Source of the DNA: Psychrobacter pasteurii
GTDB taxonomy: Bacteria; Pseudomonadota; Gammaproteobacteria; Pseudomonadales; Moraxellaceae
Reading direction: 5' to 3'
Assembly (NCBI RefSeq): GCF_900162815.1
Contig: NZ_FUGD01000080.1
Coordinates: 1-48,685, forward strand
DNA: 48,685 bases
How positions within the stretch are numbered: the first letter of the stretch is position 1; every line of letters starts with the position of its first letter. This document shows, one piece after another, positions 17,055-25,704 of the stretch. The notes beneath the pieces were generated by a model. That model was not told the origin of the DNA and made no database searches. It worked only from the letters and a program-made list of their open reading frames with translations. The position numbers were made by a program, and so were the translations under genes.

Positions 17055-18245
17055 TTACGAGTCTAATTGCGCCACTTGAGCGGCAAATAAATGACGATTA
17101 TTTAACAACTCATCACGATCAATAGCAAAGACACCGCTACCGCCACGAGCAAAGCTTAACCAGTTAAATTGAATTTCAGGATAAGCCTGACGTAATGCCC
17201 AGTCACTGTCCCCTACTTCACAGACCAACAGACCTTCTGGTGATAGGTAATCTGCAGCTTCATTTAAAATTTTATGAACTAAGTCTAAGCCATCTTGACC
17301 GGCAGCCAGCGCATGCTCTGGCTCATGGATAAACTCAGGAGGAAGCTCTGCCATAGCCGCCGCATCCACATACGGAGGGTTAGTAACAATCAATTCGTAC
17401 TGGTTTTCAGCAGGAATTTTGTCAAATAAATCAGACTCAATTAGATTTAATTGATGCTCCATACCATGATGCTCTACGTTGACCGCCGCCACTTCTAGAG
17501 CTGAATTATCAATGTCTGCTGCATCTACTAAGGCATCTCTAAATCGGCTAGCCAGCGCCACTGCGATACAAGCTGAACCTGTACACAGGTCTAAGATACG
17601 CTCTGGCTGATAAAGCTGCTTATCTTCTAACCCATGTAGATAAAATGAAGGTCTATCAGGAGTAGAGTCTGCACCTAATGGCTGAGCCCTCTCATTGGTC
17701 TCAAAATACGGATAAAACTGCTGACGGATTAGCTCGGCGATAGGTGATCTTGGAATAAGAACTCGTTCATCGACATAAAACGGTAGGTCACAAAAGTAAG
17801 CCAAATTAACTAAGTAGCTTAGAGGCTGACGATATACGATGCGTGACTGAAGTAAGGCCAAGACTTCTGCTTTTTCTGAAGAGGTTAAACGGCAGTCAAG
17901 GATTTGCTCATCTGCAGACCAATCCAGCGATAAAGTATGCAATACAATAGCAGCGGCTTCAGCAAAGACATCATTGGTCCCTTGTGCCACAACCACATCA
18001 TAAGTGCGCAGCTGAGTCACACAAAAGCGGATAAAATCACGAATGGTATAAAGTGATTCAGCCGCTTCATGACTGGCGGCTAGTAACTCATCAAACTCGC
18101 CATTTAACGAATTATCGAAGGCGTCTTCTTCCAAAGCTCCTTCTTCAGAGCCTTGAATTTGAGCCAATAAAGCTTGAGCATCTAACGAAGATAAAGAGCG
18201 GTTTGAATTGGTTGTCTCGTCTAGATTTGAGTTATCTGTTGACAT
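17055..18245 (-). CDS. prmB: PrmB, 50S ribosomal protein L3 glutamine methyltransferase
   Basis: The 396-aa SAM-dependent methyltransferase modifies the amide of a Gln in ribosomal protein L3. The N-terminal helical domain (about 63-160) reads YTIRDFIRFCVTQL and then QGTNDVFAEAAAIVLHTLSL, which is the PrmB rather than the PrmC/HemK type. SAM-binding ILDLCTGSACIAVALAS and the NPPY catalytic motif (VTNPPYVDAAAM) follow. E. coli PrmB is about 310 aa; this one has about 60 extra acidic, Ser/Asn/Leu-rich residues before the first domain. Upstream in-frame Met choice is limited, so the long form is probable. Its stop is 99 bp before aroC. Confidence 0.93.
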   Translation of the reverse strand: MSTDNSNLDETTNSNRSLSSLDAQALLAQIQGSEEGALEEDAFDNSLNGEFDELLAASHEAAESLYTIRDFIRFCVTQLRTYDVVVAQGTNDVFAEAAAIVLHTLSLDWSADEQILDCRLTSSEKAEVLALLQSRIVYRQPLSYLVNLAYFCDLPFYVDERVLIPRSPIAELIRQQFYPYFETNERAQPLGADSTPDRPSFYLHGLEDKQLYQPERILDLCTGSACIAVALASRFRDALVDAADIDNSALEVAAVNVEHHGMEHQLNLIESDLFDKIPAENQYELIVTNPPYVDAAAMAELPPEFIHEPEHALAAGQDGLDLVHKILNEAADYLSPEGLLVCEVGDSDWALRQAYPEIQFNWLSFARGGSGVFAIDRDELLNNRHLFAAQVAQLDS

Positions 18246-18608
18246 AGTTAATCTGCTATTCCCATTACTGAGTTAATTTCTAAAGTAAAACTTCTAATGC
18301 TTCATTCTATCTGATATTAATCAAATCTGATATTAATAAAAACTTGGATAGTTTTACAGGCCTGCCCATTATAACCAACATTTTTTGCAAGGCACTATAA
18401 TTCTCACTAGACCACTTTAATCTTAATGTCCAAGTGGTAGCCTCTTTATCAAAACCTAGCCTTTAATTGGCCTTTAATTAGCGATAATCACTTCTTTATA
18501 GATTTAGATAAGCTTTAGATAGCACAATTGTTACAGTTACTTTCAATTTTGTGGTAAACATTTGCCACTAGCTGCTTTTCATCGCATAATAGCAACACCT
18601 TTATTATT
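18246..18608. other. Divergent intergenic region between prmB and the L,D-transpeptidase gene
   Basis: No ORF of interest. It must hold promoters for both diverging genes. There are two exact copies of TCTGATATTAA 16 bp apart (18310 and 18326) and a repeated CCTTTAATT (around 18460-18480). Their arrangement could be a regulator site or chance in AT-rich DNA. I could not fix a convincing -35/-10 pair. Confidence 0.35.
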
Positions 18609-19916
18609 GTGAATAACTGTATGACTATGAACGCTAAACTTACCCTTACCAAAATGCCAACTAAATTCGCGCCTAAGCTACTTGCAACGACTGTCGCAGC
18701 TACCTTATTTGCTTTTAGTGGCTCTGCAATTGCTGAGACAACTCCTAAGGCTAAGCCAGTTGATAGCCTTCAGAAATTAATTAATGATACGGAGAGCGAA
18801 AACAAACGTGCTGCCCTTGCCAAAGCGAAGCAGGCAGATGAAAGTGCTGAATTGGCCAGTGATGACGCTGACGATGTGGCCATTCAAGCTCAGGTCAACA
18901 GTGAAATTGCCGAACAATCTGAAGAAGATGCTGAGTCTGGTCAGGCCGTAGCGATCGCTACTCCGACTTTAGATGACGACTCTATTAAGAGCATTGAAAA
19001 TAAAGACGGCAAAATCTATAAAACTACCAACCTGTCAAACTATGCTCGTGCGGTAAACAGTGCAGTTTGGACCCCAAATATGCGCAGAAACACAGCCATG
19101 ACTGTGAAAATGCAAGCCCTACTAGATTGGAACCATGCTTCACCAGGCCCTATTGATGGTGGCTGGGGCATGAATAGTACCAAAGCTGTGGCTAACTTCC
19201 AGACCATGAAAGGTTTACCTAGCACCGGTAAAATGAACGCAGCTACTTGGAATGCGTTAACTAAGAATATCGACCCAAATCAGCCGGTATTGGTGGAATA
19301 CACTCTGACCAAAGATGATGTGAATACCAACTTTGTGCAGACGCCTTCTGGCTCAGCCGCTAAGTCAAAGATGAAAGGTTTGTACTATCAAAACATCAAA
19401 GAGATGTTAGGTGAGCGCTTCCACATGGATGTTCGCTATCTTGAGAAGCTAAACAAAGGTAAGAGCTTTACTGAAGGGGAAACCATCACCGTTATTAACG
19501 TGGGTACGCCATTAAAAGCTAAGATTAACCGTGTGGTAGCAGACAAGGCTTCAAAAACTTTGTATGCCTATAATGGAGATAAGCTGGTAGCGACTTATCC
19601 GACGACTGTGGGCAGCACTGCAACCCCTTCACCAACCGGTACCTTCAAGATTGTCAACAAAGTGAAAATGCCTTGGTATAAATCTACTGTGAAAAGTGGT
19701 GACAAAAAAGAAGTGTTCATGCTACCTCCAGGACCAAACAACCCTGTGGGTGTAGTATGGATGGGTCTGTCTAAACCTTCATATGGTATCCATGGTTCTC
19801 CAGTACCAGAAGGCATTAGCCGTCAAGCTTCTGCAGGCTGTGTGCGTTTGACTAACTGGGACGTACTTGAAGTCTACGCAAACATTGAAAATGGGGCTTC
19901 AGTAGAGCTCAAGTAA
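18609..19916 (+). CDS. Exported L,D-transpeptidase (YkuD) with a peptidoglycan-binding domain
   Basis: The 435-aa precursor probably starts at the ATG at 18621 or 18627 (MTMNAKL) rather than the GTG at 18609. A signal peptide follows (KLLATTVAATLFAFSGSAIA, cleavage near residue 43 of the longest form). Next is an acidic Ala/Glu-rich region (to about 125). A PG_binding_1 domain follows (about 160-215: LLDWNHASPGPIDGGWG, TKAVANFQ, GLPSTGKMNAATW). A YkuD catalytic domain ends the protein, with His395 in YGIHGSP and Cys411 in ASAGCVRLTNWD. Such enzymes make 3-3 crosslinks or attach lipoproteins to murein in the periplasm. The residue two before Cys is Ala where SHGC is usual; the Ser and GC-x-R remain. 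coq7 follows after 76 bp. Confidence 0.92.
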   Translation: MNNCMTMNAKLTLTKMPTKFAPKLLATTVAATLFAFSGSAIAETTPKAKPVDSLQKLINDTESENKRAALAKAKQADESAELASDDADDVAIQAQVNSEIAEQSEEDAESGQAVAIATPTLDDDSIKSIENKDGKIYKTTNLSNYARAVNSAVWTPNMRRNTAMTVKMQALLDWNHASPGPIDGGWGMNSTKAVANFQTMKGLPSTGKMNAATWNALTKNIDPNQPVLVEYTLTKDDVNTNFVQTPSGSAAKSKMKGLYYQNIKEMLGERFHMDVRYLEKLNKGKSFTEGETITVINVGTPLKAKINRVVADKASKTLYAYNGDKLVATYPTTVGSTATPSPTGTFKIVNKVKMPWYKSTVKSGDKKEVFMLPPGPNNPVGVVWMGLSKPSYGIHGSPVPEGISRQASAGCVRLTNWDVLEVYANIENGASVELK

Positions 19917-19992
19917 ACTGGGCTTAAGTAAGCTGGCTATTTTATAAATATTGACGTTAATAAATCGATAACAAGTAGAAAAAGGGCTCGTT

Positions 19993-20634
19993 ATGTCAAA
20001 ACATTTGAGTATTATAGATCGTGCTATTGTTGGCTTTGATAGCAGTTTGCGCTCCATAATTCCCCATTCAAATCAGACTGCGCGCCCCCTACCTGTCAGC
20101 TCTGATGAAATGCCTGAGCTTTCTATCAATGAGTCTCGCCATGTGGCGGGGCTTATGCGTATTAACCACACTGGCGAAGTCTGTGCCCAAGGCCTGTATC
20201 ACGGTCAAGCTTTCACCGCAAAAGATAACCAAGTTAAGCAGGCCATGCAGCATTCTGCTGACGAGGAGATTGATCACCTGGTATGGTGCGAGACTCGTCT
20301 TGATGAGCTAGGTAGCCACCCCAGTGTATTTACGCCCGTTTGGTACGGATTGTCTTTTGGTCTAGGGGCTATTGCAGGTCTTATTTCTGATGAATTTAGC
20401 TTAGGATTTGTGGCAGAGACAGAAGCTCAAGTGAGCGAGCATTTGCAAGAGCACATCGACTTATTACCAGAACAAGATATTCGCAGTAAAGAGATTTTGG
20501 CCCAAATGAATATAGAGGAGCTTGAGCACCGCGAAGCTGCTCTAAATCATGGAGGCAAAGCCTTATCAGCCCCTGTTCGCGTGTCTATGCGCTGGATGGC
20601 CAATCGCATGAAAGGTTTGGCTTATCATTTATAA
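19993..20634 (+). CDS. coq7: Coq7-type 2-polyprenyl-3-methyl-6-methoxy-1,4-benzoquinol hydroxylase
   Basis: The 213-aa di-iron hydroxylase carries out the penultimate oxygenation in ubiquinone synthesis, replacing the flavoprotein UbiF of enterobacteria. Iron ligands of the ferritin-like four-helix fold are seen as MRINHTGEVCAQGLYHGQAF (first Glu, near 53-72), then ADEEIDHLVWCETRLDELGSHPS (E-x2-H). LGFVAETEAQVSEHL and NIEELEHREAAL (second E-x2-H) follow. A hydrophobic PVWYGLSFGLGAIAGLI likely docks on the membrane. Length is typical. The start has GGGCTCG upstream and no better alternative. It may share a transcript with the preceding L,D-transpeptidase gene, without functional relation. Confidence 0.95.
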   Translation: MSKHLSIIDRAIVGFDSSLRSIIPHSNQTARPLPVSSDEMPELSINESRHVAGLMRINHTGEVCAQGLYHGQAFTAKDNQVKQAMQHSADEEIDHLVWCETRLDELGSHPSVFTPVWYGLSFGLGAIAGLISDEFSLGFVAETEAQVSEHLQEHIDLLPEQDIRSKEILAQMNIEELEHREAALNHGGKALSAPVRVSMRWMANRMKGLAYHL

Positions 20635-20906
20635 TTTATAGTTTTTGGCTCAATCTAACTTTTATTTTTCGATTTTCTAAGTGGCGTGCTCACTTCTTTA
20701 GTAAATGATAATCAAAGTTTACAACTGGCCTCTTTAATGCTTTTTATAAAATTGCTATGTTATAGCACTTATTATATTGAATAGTCCTAGCTAGCGGCTC
20801 AATACTGAACTAATAACTATCAGACAGATTTAGCCGCTATGCTAGTTGTGTAATTTTGGATATATAACCCGCATCATTAATTAATATTGATTATAAGGAC
20901 CTAATA

Positions 20907-21812
20907 ATGAATAAATCGGTATCTGCGAAACTTGTTTCAAGTGCTCTTTTAGTAAGCTTGGTTGCCACAGGCTGTGAGTCTCTTCCCGTCCCTGGTATTG
21001 GCTCATCTTCTAGCAGTACAGCGGTAGTAGACAATACTGATACGGCAGCTGCCATCGAAGCAGACACCACAGGTGGTAAGGTATTCAAAGTTAAGTATGA
21101 TTCCAATGAATTAAAAAATGATCCTTTAGTTAATTCAGTAGACATCACCGCAACTAACTTACCTGGTATCCCAACCCCAAATGTTGCAGTATCAGATGTC
21201 AACTACATCCCGACCGTATTAATTCCTAAAACTCGCAACAATCCAGATGAGCAGTTAGATGTAAGTTTATTAGATGATTTCATCAACGAAATTAGTCCAA
21301 ACGCTCGCCACTATCCACCAAACTTCAACAGCAAATCTGATCAGTACTATGCCAAAGAGAAGCTAAAAGAGTTAGAAAAGTGGCTACGTCCTTTTGCAGA
21401 AGATGAAAACGCTTCCTACGAAGTATTACTAAGAGCTGCTAAATTAAACGGTATGGGCCGTAACTTAGACTTAGGCTCTAACTTCGCAGTACGTGGCAGT
21501 ACTTTTATTGCCAAAGCGATTGATAGACAGCCTAATAGTGCTGAAGCAAACTTCATCTATGGCATGATGTTATCTGAAGGTGGTGGCTTTAAAGAAGGTA
21601 AAAAATACCTAATGAAGGCAGCTTCTCAAAGCTACAAAGAAGCTGAGCAGAGCTTAGCACAGGCTGACCTGCTTAATGATAACCGTCCTGCAGCGCTATC
21701 TCGCTTGAAATCTTTACAGCAAAAGCACCCTAACGATGCCACTATTGCTAAGCAAATTGAAATCGTTGAAGCAGGTAAATACTATATTTGGGACTTACCT
21801 ACTGCAAAATAA
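20907..21812 (+). CDS. Putative outer-membrane lipoprotein with TPR/Sel1-like C-terminus, function unknown
   Basis: The 301-aa protein starts with a lipoprotein signal (MNKSVSAKLVSSALLVSLVATGC); Cys23 is the likely lipidated residue (lipobox ATGC). The next two residues are Glu and Ser, not the Asp that would retain it in the inner membrane. A Ser/Thr-rich linker follows. A middle segment with VDITATNLPGIPTPNVAVSD is unfamiliar to me. A helical second half (about 145-290) contains NSAEANFIYGMMLSEGG and FKEGKKYLMKAASQSYKEAE, resembling tetratricopeptide or Sel1 repeats. It stands alone between coq7 and a terminator, with a 272-bp upstream spacer and SD AAGGAC. I do not recognise a characterised homologue. 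Confidence 0.8.
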   Translation: MNKSVSAKLVSSALLVSLVATGCESLPVPGIGSSSSSTAVVDNTDTAAAIEADTTGGKVFKVKYDSNELKNDPLVNSVDITATNLPGIPTPNVAVSDVNYIPTVLIPKTRNNPDEQLDVSLLDDFINEISPNARHYPPNFNSKSDQYYAKEKLKELEKWLRPFAEDENASYEVLLRAAKLNGMGRNLDLGSNFAVRGSTFIAKAIDRQPNSAEANFIYGMMLSEGGGFKEGKKYLMKAASQSYKEAEQSLAQADLLNDNRPAALSRLKSLQQKHPNDATIAKQIEIVEAGKYYIWDLPTAK

Positions 21813-21871
21813 GTTCAATAAAAAGAGGCACTAACGCTCTTTGATTACCTATCAATGAGTCTATTTCGCTC

Positions 21872-21907
21872 AAAAAATAAAGCCACTTAATTGTGGCTTT
21901 ATTTTTT
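21872..21907 (+). terminator. Intrinsic terminator after the 20907-21812 lipoprotein gene
   Basis: A 15-bp stem (21872-21886 with 21893-21907; core AAAGCCAC/GTGGCTTT) with a 6-nt loop is followed by T-rich sequence. Confidence 0.9.
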
Positions 21908-22108
21908 TCTATTAATTACTTTATCTCTACCTTTTAGCTTAGATGTATTCTTACCCCACTCCTCTACCTCCTTGATATCTGCTGTGTTATTTCATAGCAA
22001 TTTATTAAAAATAAGGTATTATAATTTTCAATAGCTTTATTTTTATTCTATTTAATTAAATGAAACCCACGGTTTTATTTGTCTAAGTCATTGATGATGG
22101 ACATCTTT

Positions 22109-24649
22109 ATGCACAGTAACTTTAAAATATCTAAATTGGCTACCTGCTTTGCCTTAGCATCAAGTGTTTTAGTCATGGCTTCTTGTAGCACAGTTTCCGT
22201 TAGCCAAAAAAACTCAAGCAGAACCATTGCCGACAACCGAGGTAATATCGTCACTCGGCCCACTTTAAGCAACAAAAGCGCCTCGCAACTACTTTCGGTA
22301 GGTATGCCTGAAGATCAGTGCTTGGAGGACTTTAATAAATGCCTAAACCGAATTGATAAAGGCATTTTAAATAAAGATAATAAAGGACATCTGGCATTAT
22401 TAGCCGAACTACACCTAGCCAAAGCTAGGTCTATTGCGGATTCTGAAACCTGTGTCAAAAGAATTATCCGCGCTCCTATTGACCCTTATTATGCCAATGC
22501 CCCCAAAACGGCAGAACAACACGCCGCCTCACTACTGTACTTACGAGAATGTAATACTGCGTACCGCGATCACTTATTGAGCGCCATTAAATACAGTTAC
22601 GCCTACCTGTTCTATGCCCAGTTAAACCCCAACGCCAATAAACAAAAAAAGATACTAACCAAGCCTAATAATTTATCGACCAATTTAGATATTCAAACTC
22701 AAGATGTCTATGAAGCTGCTTCTGATGCCCTAATCAAGCAGCTGTACTCTAATAAAGATCATACCCAGCAGTCCGATAAGATTACCTCTTTTATCGAGCC
22801 AGAACTCACCAATGACCCTAAGCATTCAAACGCTAACAAGTCGGGTTATCCCAATGGTGTTAAATATGGTGATCAGATTAAGGTACTTAACTTCACCTTC
22901 CCTCCAATTAAAGAAGACAAATATTTGGCTGAAATTGTGGCTGCTAAGCAAAAGTTAGAAAAAGAGTCAGGCCGACCTACTGACGAGCCGACCACTGACT
23001 TTAAGGCTTTAATTAATAAAGGGGTAACCACCTCTATTGACCTGTATCTACCCAATGAGCCTGAGTATCTACAAAACACGGAAACCCATAATAAGAGTAT
23101 TGATGAGCTTTATGCTAGCCATGACTTAAGCTTCTCTGGCCTAAACACCATCAGTGAACGTGAAGGTGTTGGCATCAGCTATGTTACCTTGTTTGATGAG
23201 CGCCTTAATACTTCAGTAAAAGGCTTAATCACCTCGGATAATAAGAAACTAAACTCAGAAAACCCAATGGATAGGATTCACCTAACCGGCAACTTACTGT
23301 TGACTGGCGTGGTTTTACCACAAGGAGAGACTCTACAAGAAGTTTTAGGCAGTAATAATTACGATATTAAGCTGTACAACCCACATCATACCGAGAGCAT
23401 TGATATCCTTGGCGAGCCTTACTACTTAGCCGCTAACTTCTCAGCAAGTTATGGCATGTGGTTGGCTGAAAACCGTCTAGATAATGTGGGCTACTTTAAC
23501 TTGTTATCTAAGCAGCAAAGCTTAGTCCTGCCTCATCTGTTTATGCTGGAGCCTTATGATCCTAATAAGCGCATTATCATTATGCTGCATGGATTGGCCT
23601 CAAGCCCAGCCACTTGGATCAGTATCACCAACGATATCTCAAGTGACAGTGAGCTGCGTGAGAATTATCAAGTGTGGCAGATTTTCTATCCCACAAATAT
23701 CCCAATTTTAGAAAACCGTTATAGAATTCAAGAGCTTATTGAGACGGCATACAACATTAATGACCCCAACTCACAGCACATAGCCAGCAAAAACTCAGTA
23801 TTAATTGGCCATAGTATGGGCGCAGTTATTGGACGCATGTTGGTCTCTAATGAGAAGCTTCAAGATAAATTTCACCGCTTAAGCCAAGAAGAAAATACCC
23901 TGCGCCTGAGCAAGCTGGTTAACAATGAGCTGGATAGAGAGAACCTGCTAAATAGATTGCAGTTAAATCAGCTAAAAAGTGTTGATACCGCGGTATTTAT
24001 TTCTGCTCCTTTTAGAGGCACAGACTTCGCTGACAGATGGTTTACTCAGTTATTAAGACGGGTGGTACATTTGCCGCTTGGCTTTATCCAGACCATTACC
24101 GGCAACTTGGCCAGTATTGCCAGTGAGGGTGAGCTTGCTAGTAACCCTCTTGGGGCTCTGTATTTCCAAAATGGCGCCAGTCAATTAAGTGACAAGTCCT
24201 CTTTTATGAAGCTGACTTCAGACTTGCAAATTGCTGACGATGTGACATATCACTCCATTATTGCCAATAGAGACTCAGACATTTATAACGGCTTTATGCG
24301 ATTAAGGCTATCAACAGCGCCTAGCACCAGTTTATCCGATACTAAGGCTCCTGATGTGCTGAAAGCGGGGGTTAACCTATCGTCTTTTGAAGAAGAGGAT
24401 TCTGAGGGTGCGATTGATGATGCCGCTGATAAGCTTGAGGATATCACCACAGATATCGCTGAGACAGTGGCACCTGCTATGTCTGATGGCATTGTACCTT
24501 ATGGCAGCTCTCACTTAGAAGGTGCAGCTTCTGAGACCATTATTAAAGGCGGTCATAGTATTCAGGATACTCCAGAGGCGGTGTTAACTTTACGCAAAAT
24601 TTTACATCAGCATTTAAAACAGCACCCCATTGACACTGAGCGCCAATAG
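22109..24649 (+). CDS. Large lipase/esterase-like alpha/beta-hydrolase lipoprotein
   Basis: The open frame runs upstream to a TTG at 22079. The start at ATG 22109 (MHSNFKISK...) is preferred because it puts a positively charged lipoprotein signal at the very N-terminus, with lipobox VMASC, and GATGGA lies upstream. This gives about 846 aa. The N-terminal 480 residues are a mixed region I do not recognise. The hydrolase domain follows: IIIMLHGLASSPATW (oxyanion region) and LIGHSMGAVIGRM, with nucleophile Ser at about 569. The C-terminal SDGIVPYGSSHLEGA and GGHSIQDTP are the likely Asp and His of the triad. This is a PGAP1/lipase-like arrangement. Likely attached to the outer membrane; substrate unknown. 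An acidic insert (FEEEDSEGAIDDAADK) precedes the Asp motif. Confidence 0.85.
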   Translation: MHSNFKISKLATCFALASSVLVMASCSTVSVSQKNSSRTIADNRGNIVTRPTLSNKSASQLLSVGMPEDQCLEDFNKCLNRIDKGILNKDNKGHLALLAELHLAKARSIADSETCVKRIIRAPIDPYYANAPKTAEQHAASLLYLRECNTAYRDHLLSAIKYSYAYLFYAQLNPNANKQKKILTKPNNLSTNLDIQTQDVYEAASDALIKQLYSNKDHTQQSDKITSFIEPELTNDPKHSNANKSGYPNGVKYGDQIKVLNFTFPPIKEDKYLAEIVAAKQKLEKESGRPTDEPTTDFKALINKGVTTSIDLYLPNEPEYLQNTETHNKSIDELYASHDLSFSGLNTISEREGVGISYVTLFDERLNTSVKGLITSDNKKLNSENPMDRIHLTGNLLLTGVVLPQGETLQEVLGSNNYDIKLYNPHHTESIDILGEPYYLAANFSASYGMWLAENRLDNVGYFNLLSKQQSLVLPHLFMLEPYDPNKRIIIMLHGLASSPATWISITNDISSDSELRENYQVWQIFYPTNIPILENRYRIQELIETAYNINDPNSQHIASKNSVLIGHSMGAVIGRMLVSNEKLQDKFHRLSQEENTLRLSKLVNNELDRENLLNRLQLNQLKSVDTAVFISAPFRGTDFADRWFTQLLRRVVHLPLGFIQTITGNLASIASEGELASNPLGALYFQNGASQLSDKSSFMKLTSDLQIADDVTYHSIIANRDSDIYNGFMRLRLSTAPSTSLSDTKAPDVLKAGVNLSSFEEEDSEGAIDDAADKLEDITTDIAETVAPAMSDGIVPYGSSHLEGAASETIIKGGHSIQDTPEAVLTLRKILHQHLKQHPIDTERQ

Positions 24650-24688
24650 TCTTTGAGCGACTTAACTTACACTTAACGTAATTAACTC

Positions 24689-24721
24689 AAAAAAACAGAC
24701 ACATAAAGCGTCTGTTTTTTT
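24689..24721. terminator. Bidirectional terminator between the lipase gene and rnhB
   Basis: The arms 24689-24700 and 24710-24721 (AAAAACAGAC / GTCTGTTTTT) enclose a 9-nt loop, with A-run and T-run on the two sides. It serves the convergent genes on both sides. Confidence 0.92.
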
Positions 24722-24733
24722 GTCTTTTTAACT

Positions 24734-25639
24734 TTACTGCTCAAGAGCTTGTTGAACTGGCTTAAAGCTACGTCTGTGCTGCGGCAATACTCCCAACTGC
24801 TGAATGGCTTCGATATGAGCCTTAGTCGGATAGCCTTTATGACCTTCTAAGCCGTAGCCTGGGTATGTGGCCCCATCAGCGATAAGCTGTCTATCACGAC
24901 TGACTTTGGCCAACACACTCGCCGCCGCTATGGCACTGTGGCGGGCATCACCTTTTACCCACGCCTCACCATAAACCGAGCACTTTGACCCTCGGAAGTT
25001 ACCGATTCCATATTGCTGTAATAACGACCAGTCTAAATCGGGTAATTTATTACCATCTACCAATAAATTAAACCGTATATTTGGCTCAGTTGTATTTGCC
25101 AAATTTGGACGCAAGGCGCCTACAACAGCAATCATCAGCTGCTCGCCAGCCAACCGCATACCAAGCATAGTGGCTTGTAGTATATTCACCTCATCGATGA
25201 CTGCTGCCGGAATTTCAACGATTATATAGGCCAAAGCGTGCTGCTTAATAGGATCAAAAAGACGCTCTCGTTTTGCTTCGGTTAGTTTTTTTGAGTCAGT
25301 GAGTATCGATAGTGCGGTATCTTGCAAAGGATTTTGCTCAATTTCAGCAGACCACTTGCTGGGCAAAATAGCCCCTGACACAACCACACTGCCATACAAC
25401 GGCCCTCGCCCTACCTCATCAATACCTATATCAAAAGTTAATAAGTCAGCATTTTGAGAAGCTGCTTCTATAGCTACCGTATTAAGGGGGGTCTCAAGGT
25501 TTTGTAGCTCATCTTTTAGCAGCTGCTGGTCGATATTACCCTCAATTTTAATGGGCGCAGCTAGTGGCAAAGGTAAACTACTTTGTGCCGTAGAAGAAGG
25601 TAAAGCTAATTCAGTCAGGGTTTGGTAAAAAGGGGTCAT
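24734..25639 (-). CDS. rnhB: Ribonuclease HII with an N-terminal extension
   Basis: The 301-aa enzyme cuts the RNA strand of RNA-DNA hybrids and removes single ribonucleotides from DNA. Active-site motif GIDEVGRGPLYGSVV gives Asp74 and Glu75. LLVDGNKLPDLD supplies the third acid, and SVLAKVSRDRQL the fourth and the family signature. In E. coli RnhB (198 aa) the DEVGRG lies at about residue 16, so here about 58 extra residues (Leu/Pro/Ala/Gln-rich, no obvious domain) precede it. An extra loop (RPNLANTTEPNIRFN) is also present. It follows lpxB after 65 bp on the same strand, the order lpxB-rnhB seen in E. coli. Confidence 0.95.
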   Translation of the reverse strand: MTPFYQTLTELALPSSTAQSSLPLPLAAPIKIEGNIDQQLLKDELQNLETPLNTVAIEAASQNADLLTFDIGIDEVGRGPLYGSVVVSGAILPSKWSAEIEQNPLQDTALSILTDSKKLTEAKRERLFDPIKQHALAYIIVEIPAAVIDEVNILQATMLGMRLAGEQLMIAVVGALRPNLANTTEPNIRFNLLVDGNKLPDLDWSLLQQYGIGNFRGSKCSVYGEAWVKGDARHSAIAAASVLAKVSRDRQLIADGATYPGYGLEGHKGYPTKAHIEAIQQLGVLPQHRRSFKPVQQALEQ

Positions 25640-25704
25640 TAAAAAGCTGCTTAGTAATTAGTAAAAATAGATAAATAAGGGATTAGCTCAGTTTGGCCTA
25701 CAAC

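Noticed and set aside
22079-22108. TTG start ten codons upstream for the lipase-like gene
   Set aside because: It would put acidic and hydrophobic residues before the lipoprotein signal; ATG at 22109 gives a normal signal and a better ribosome site.
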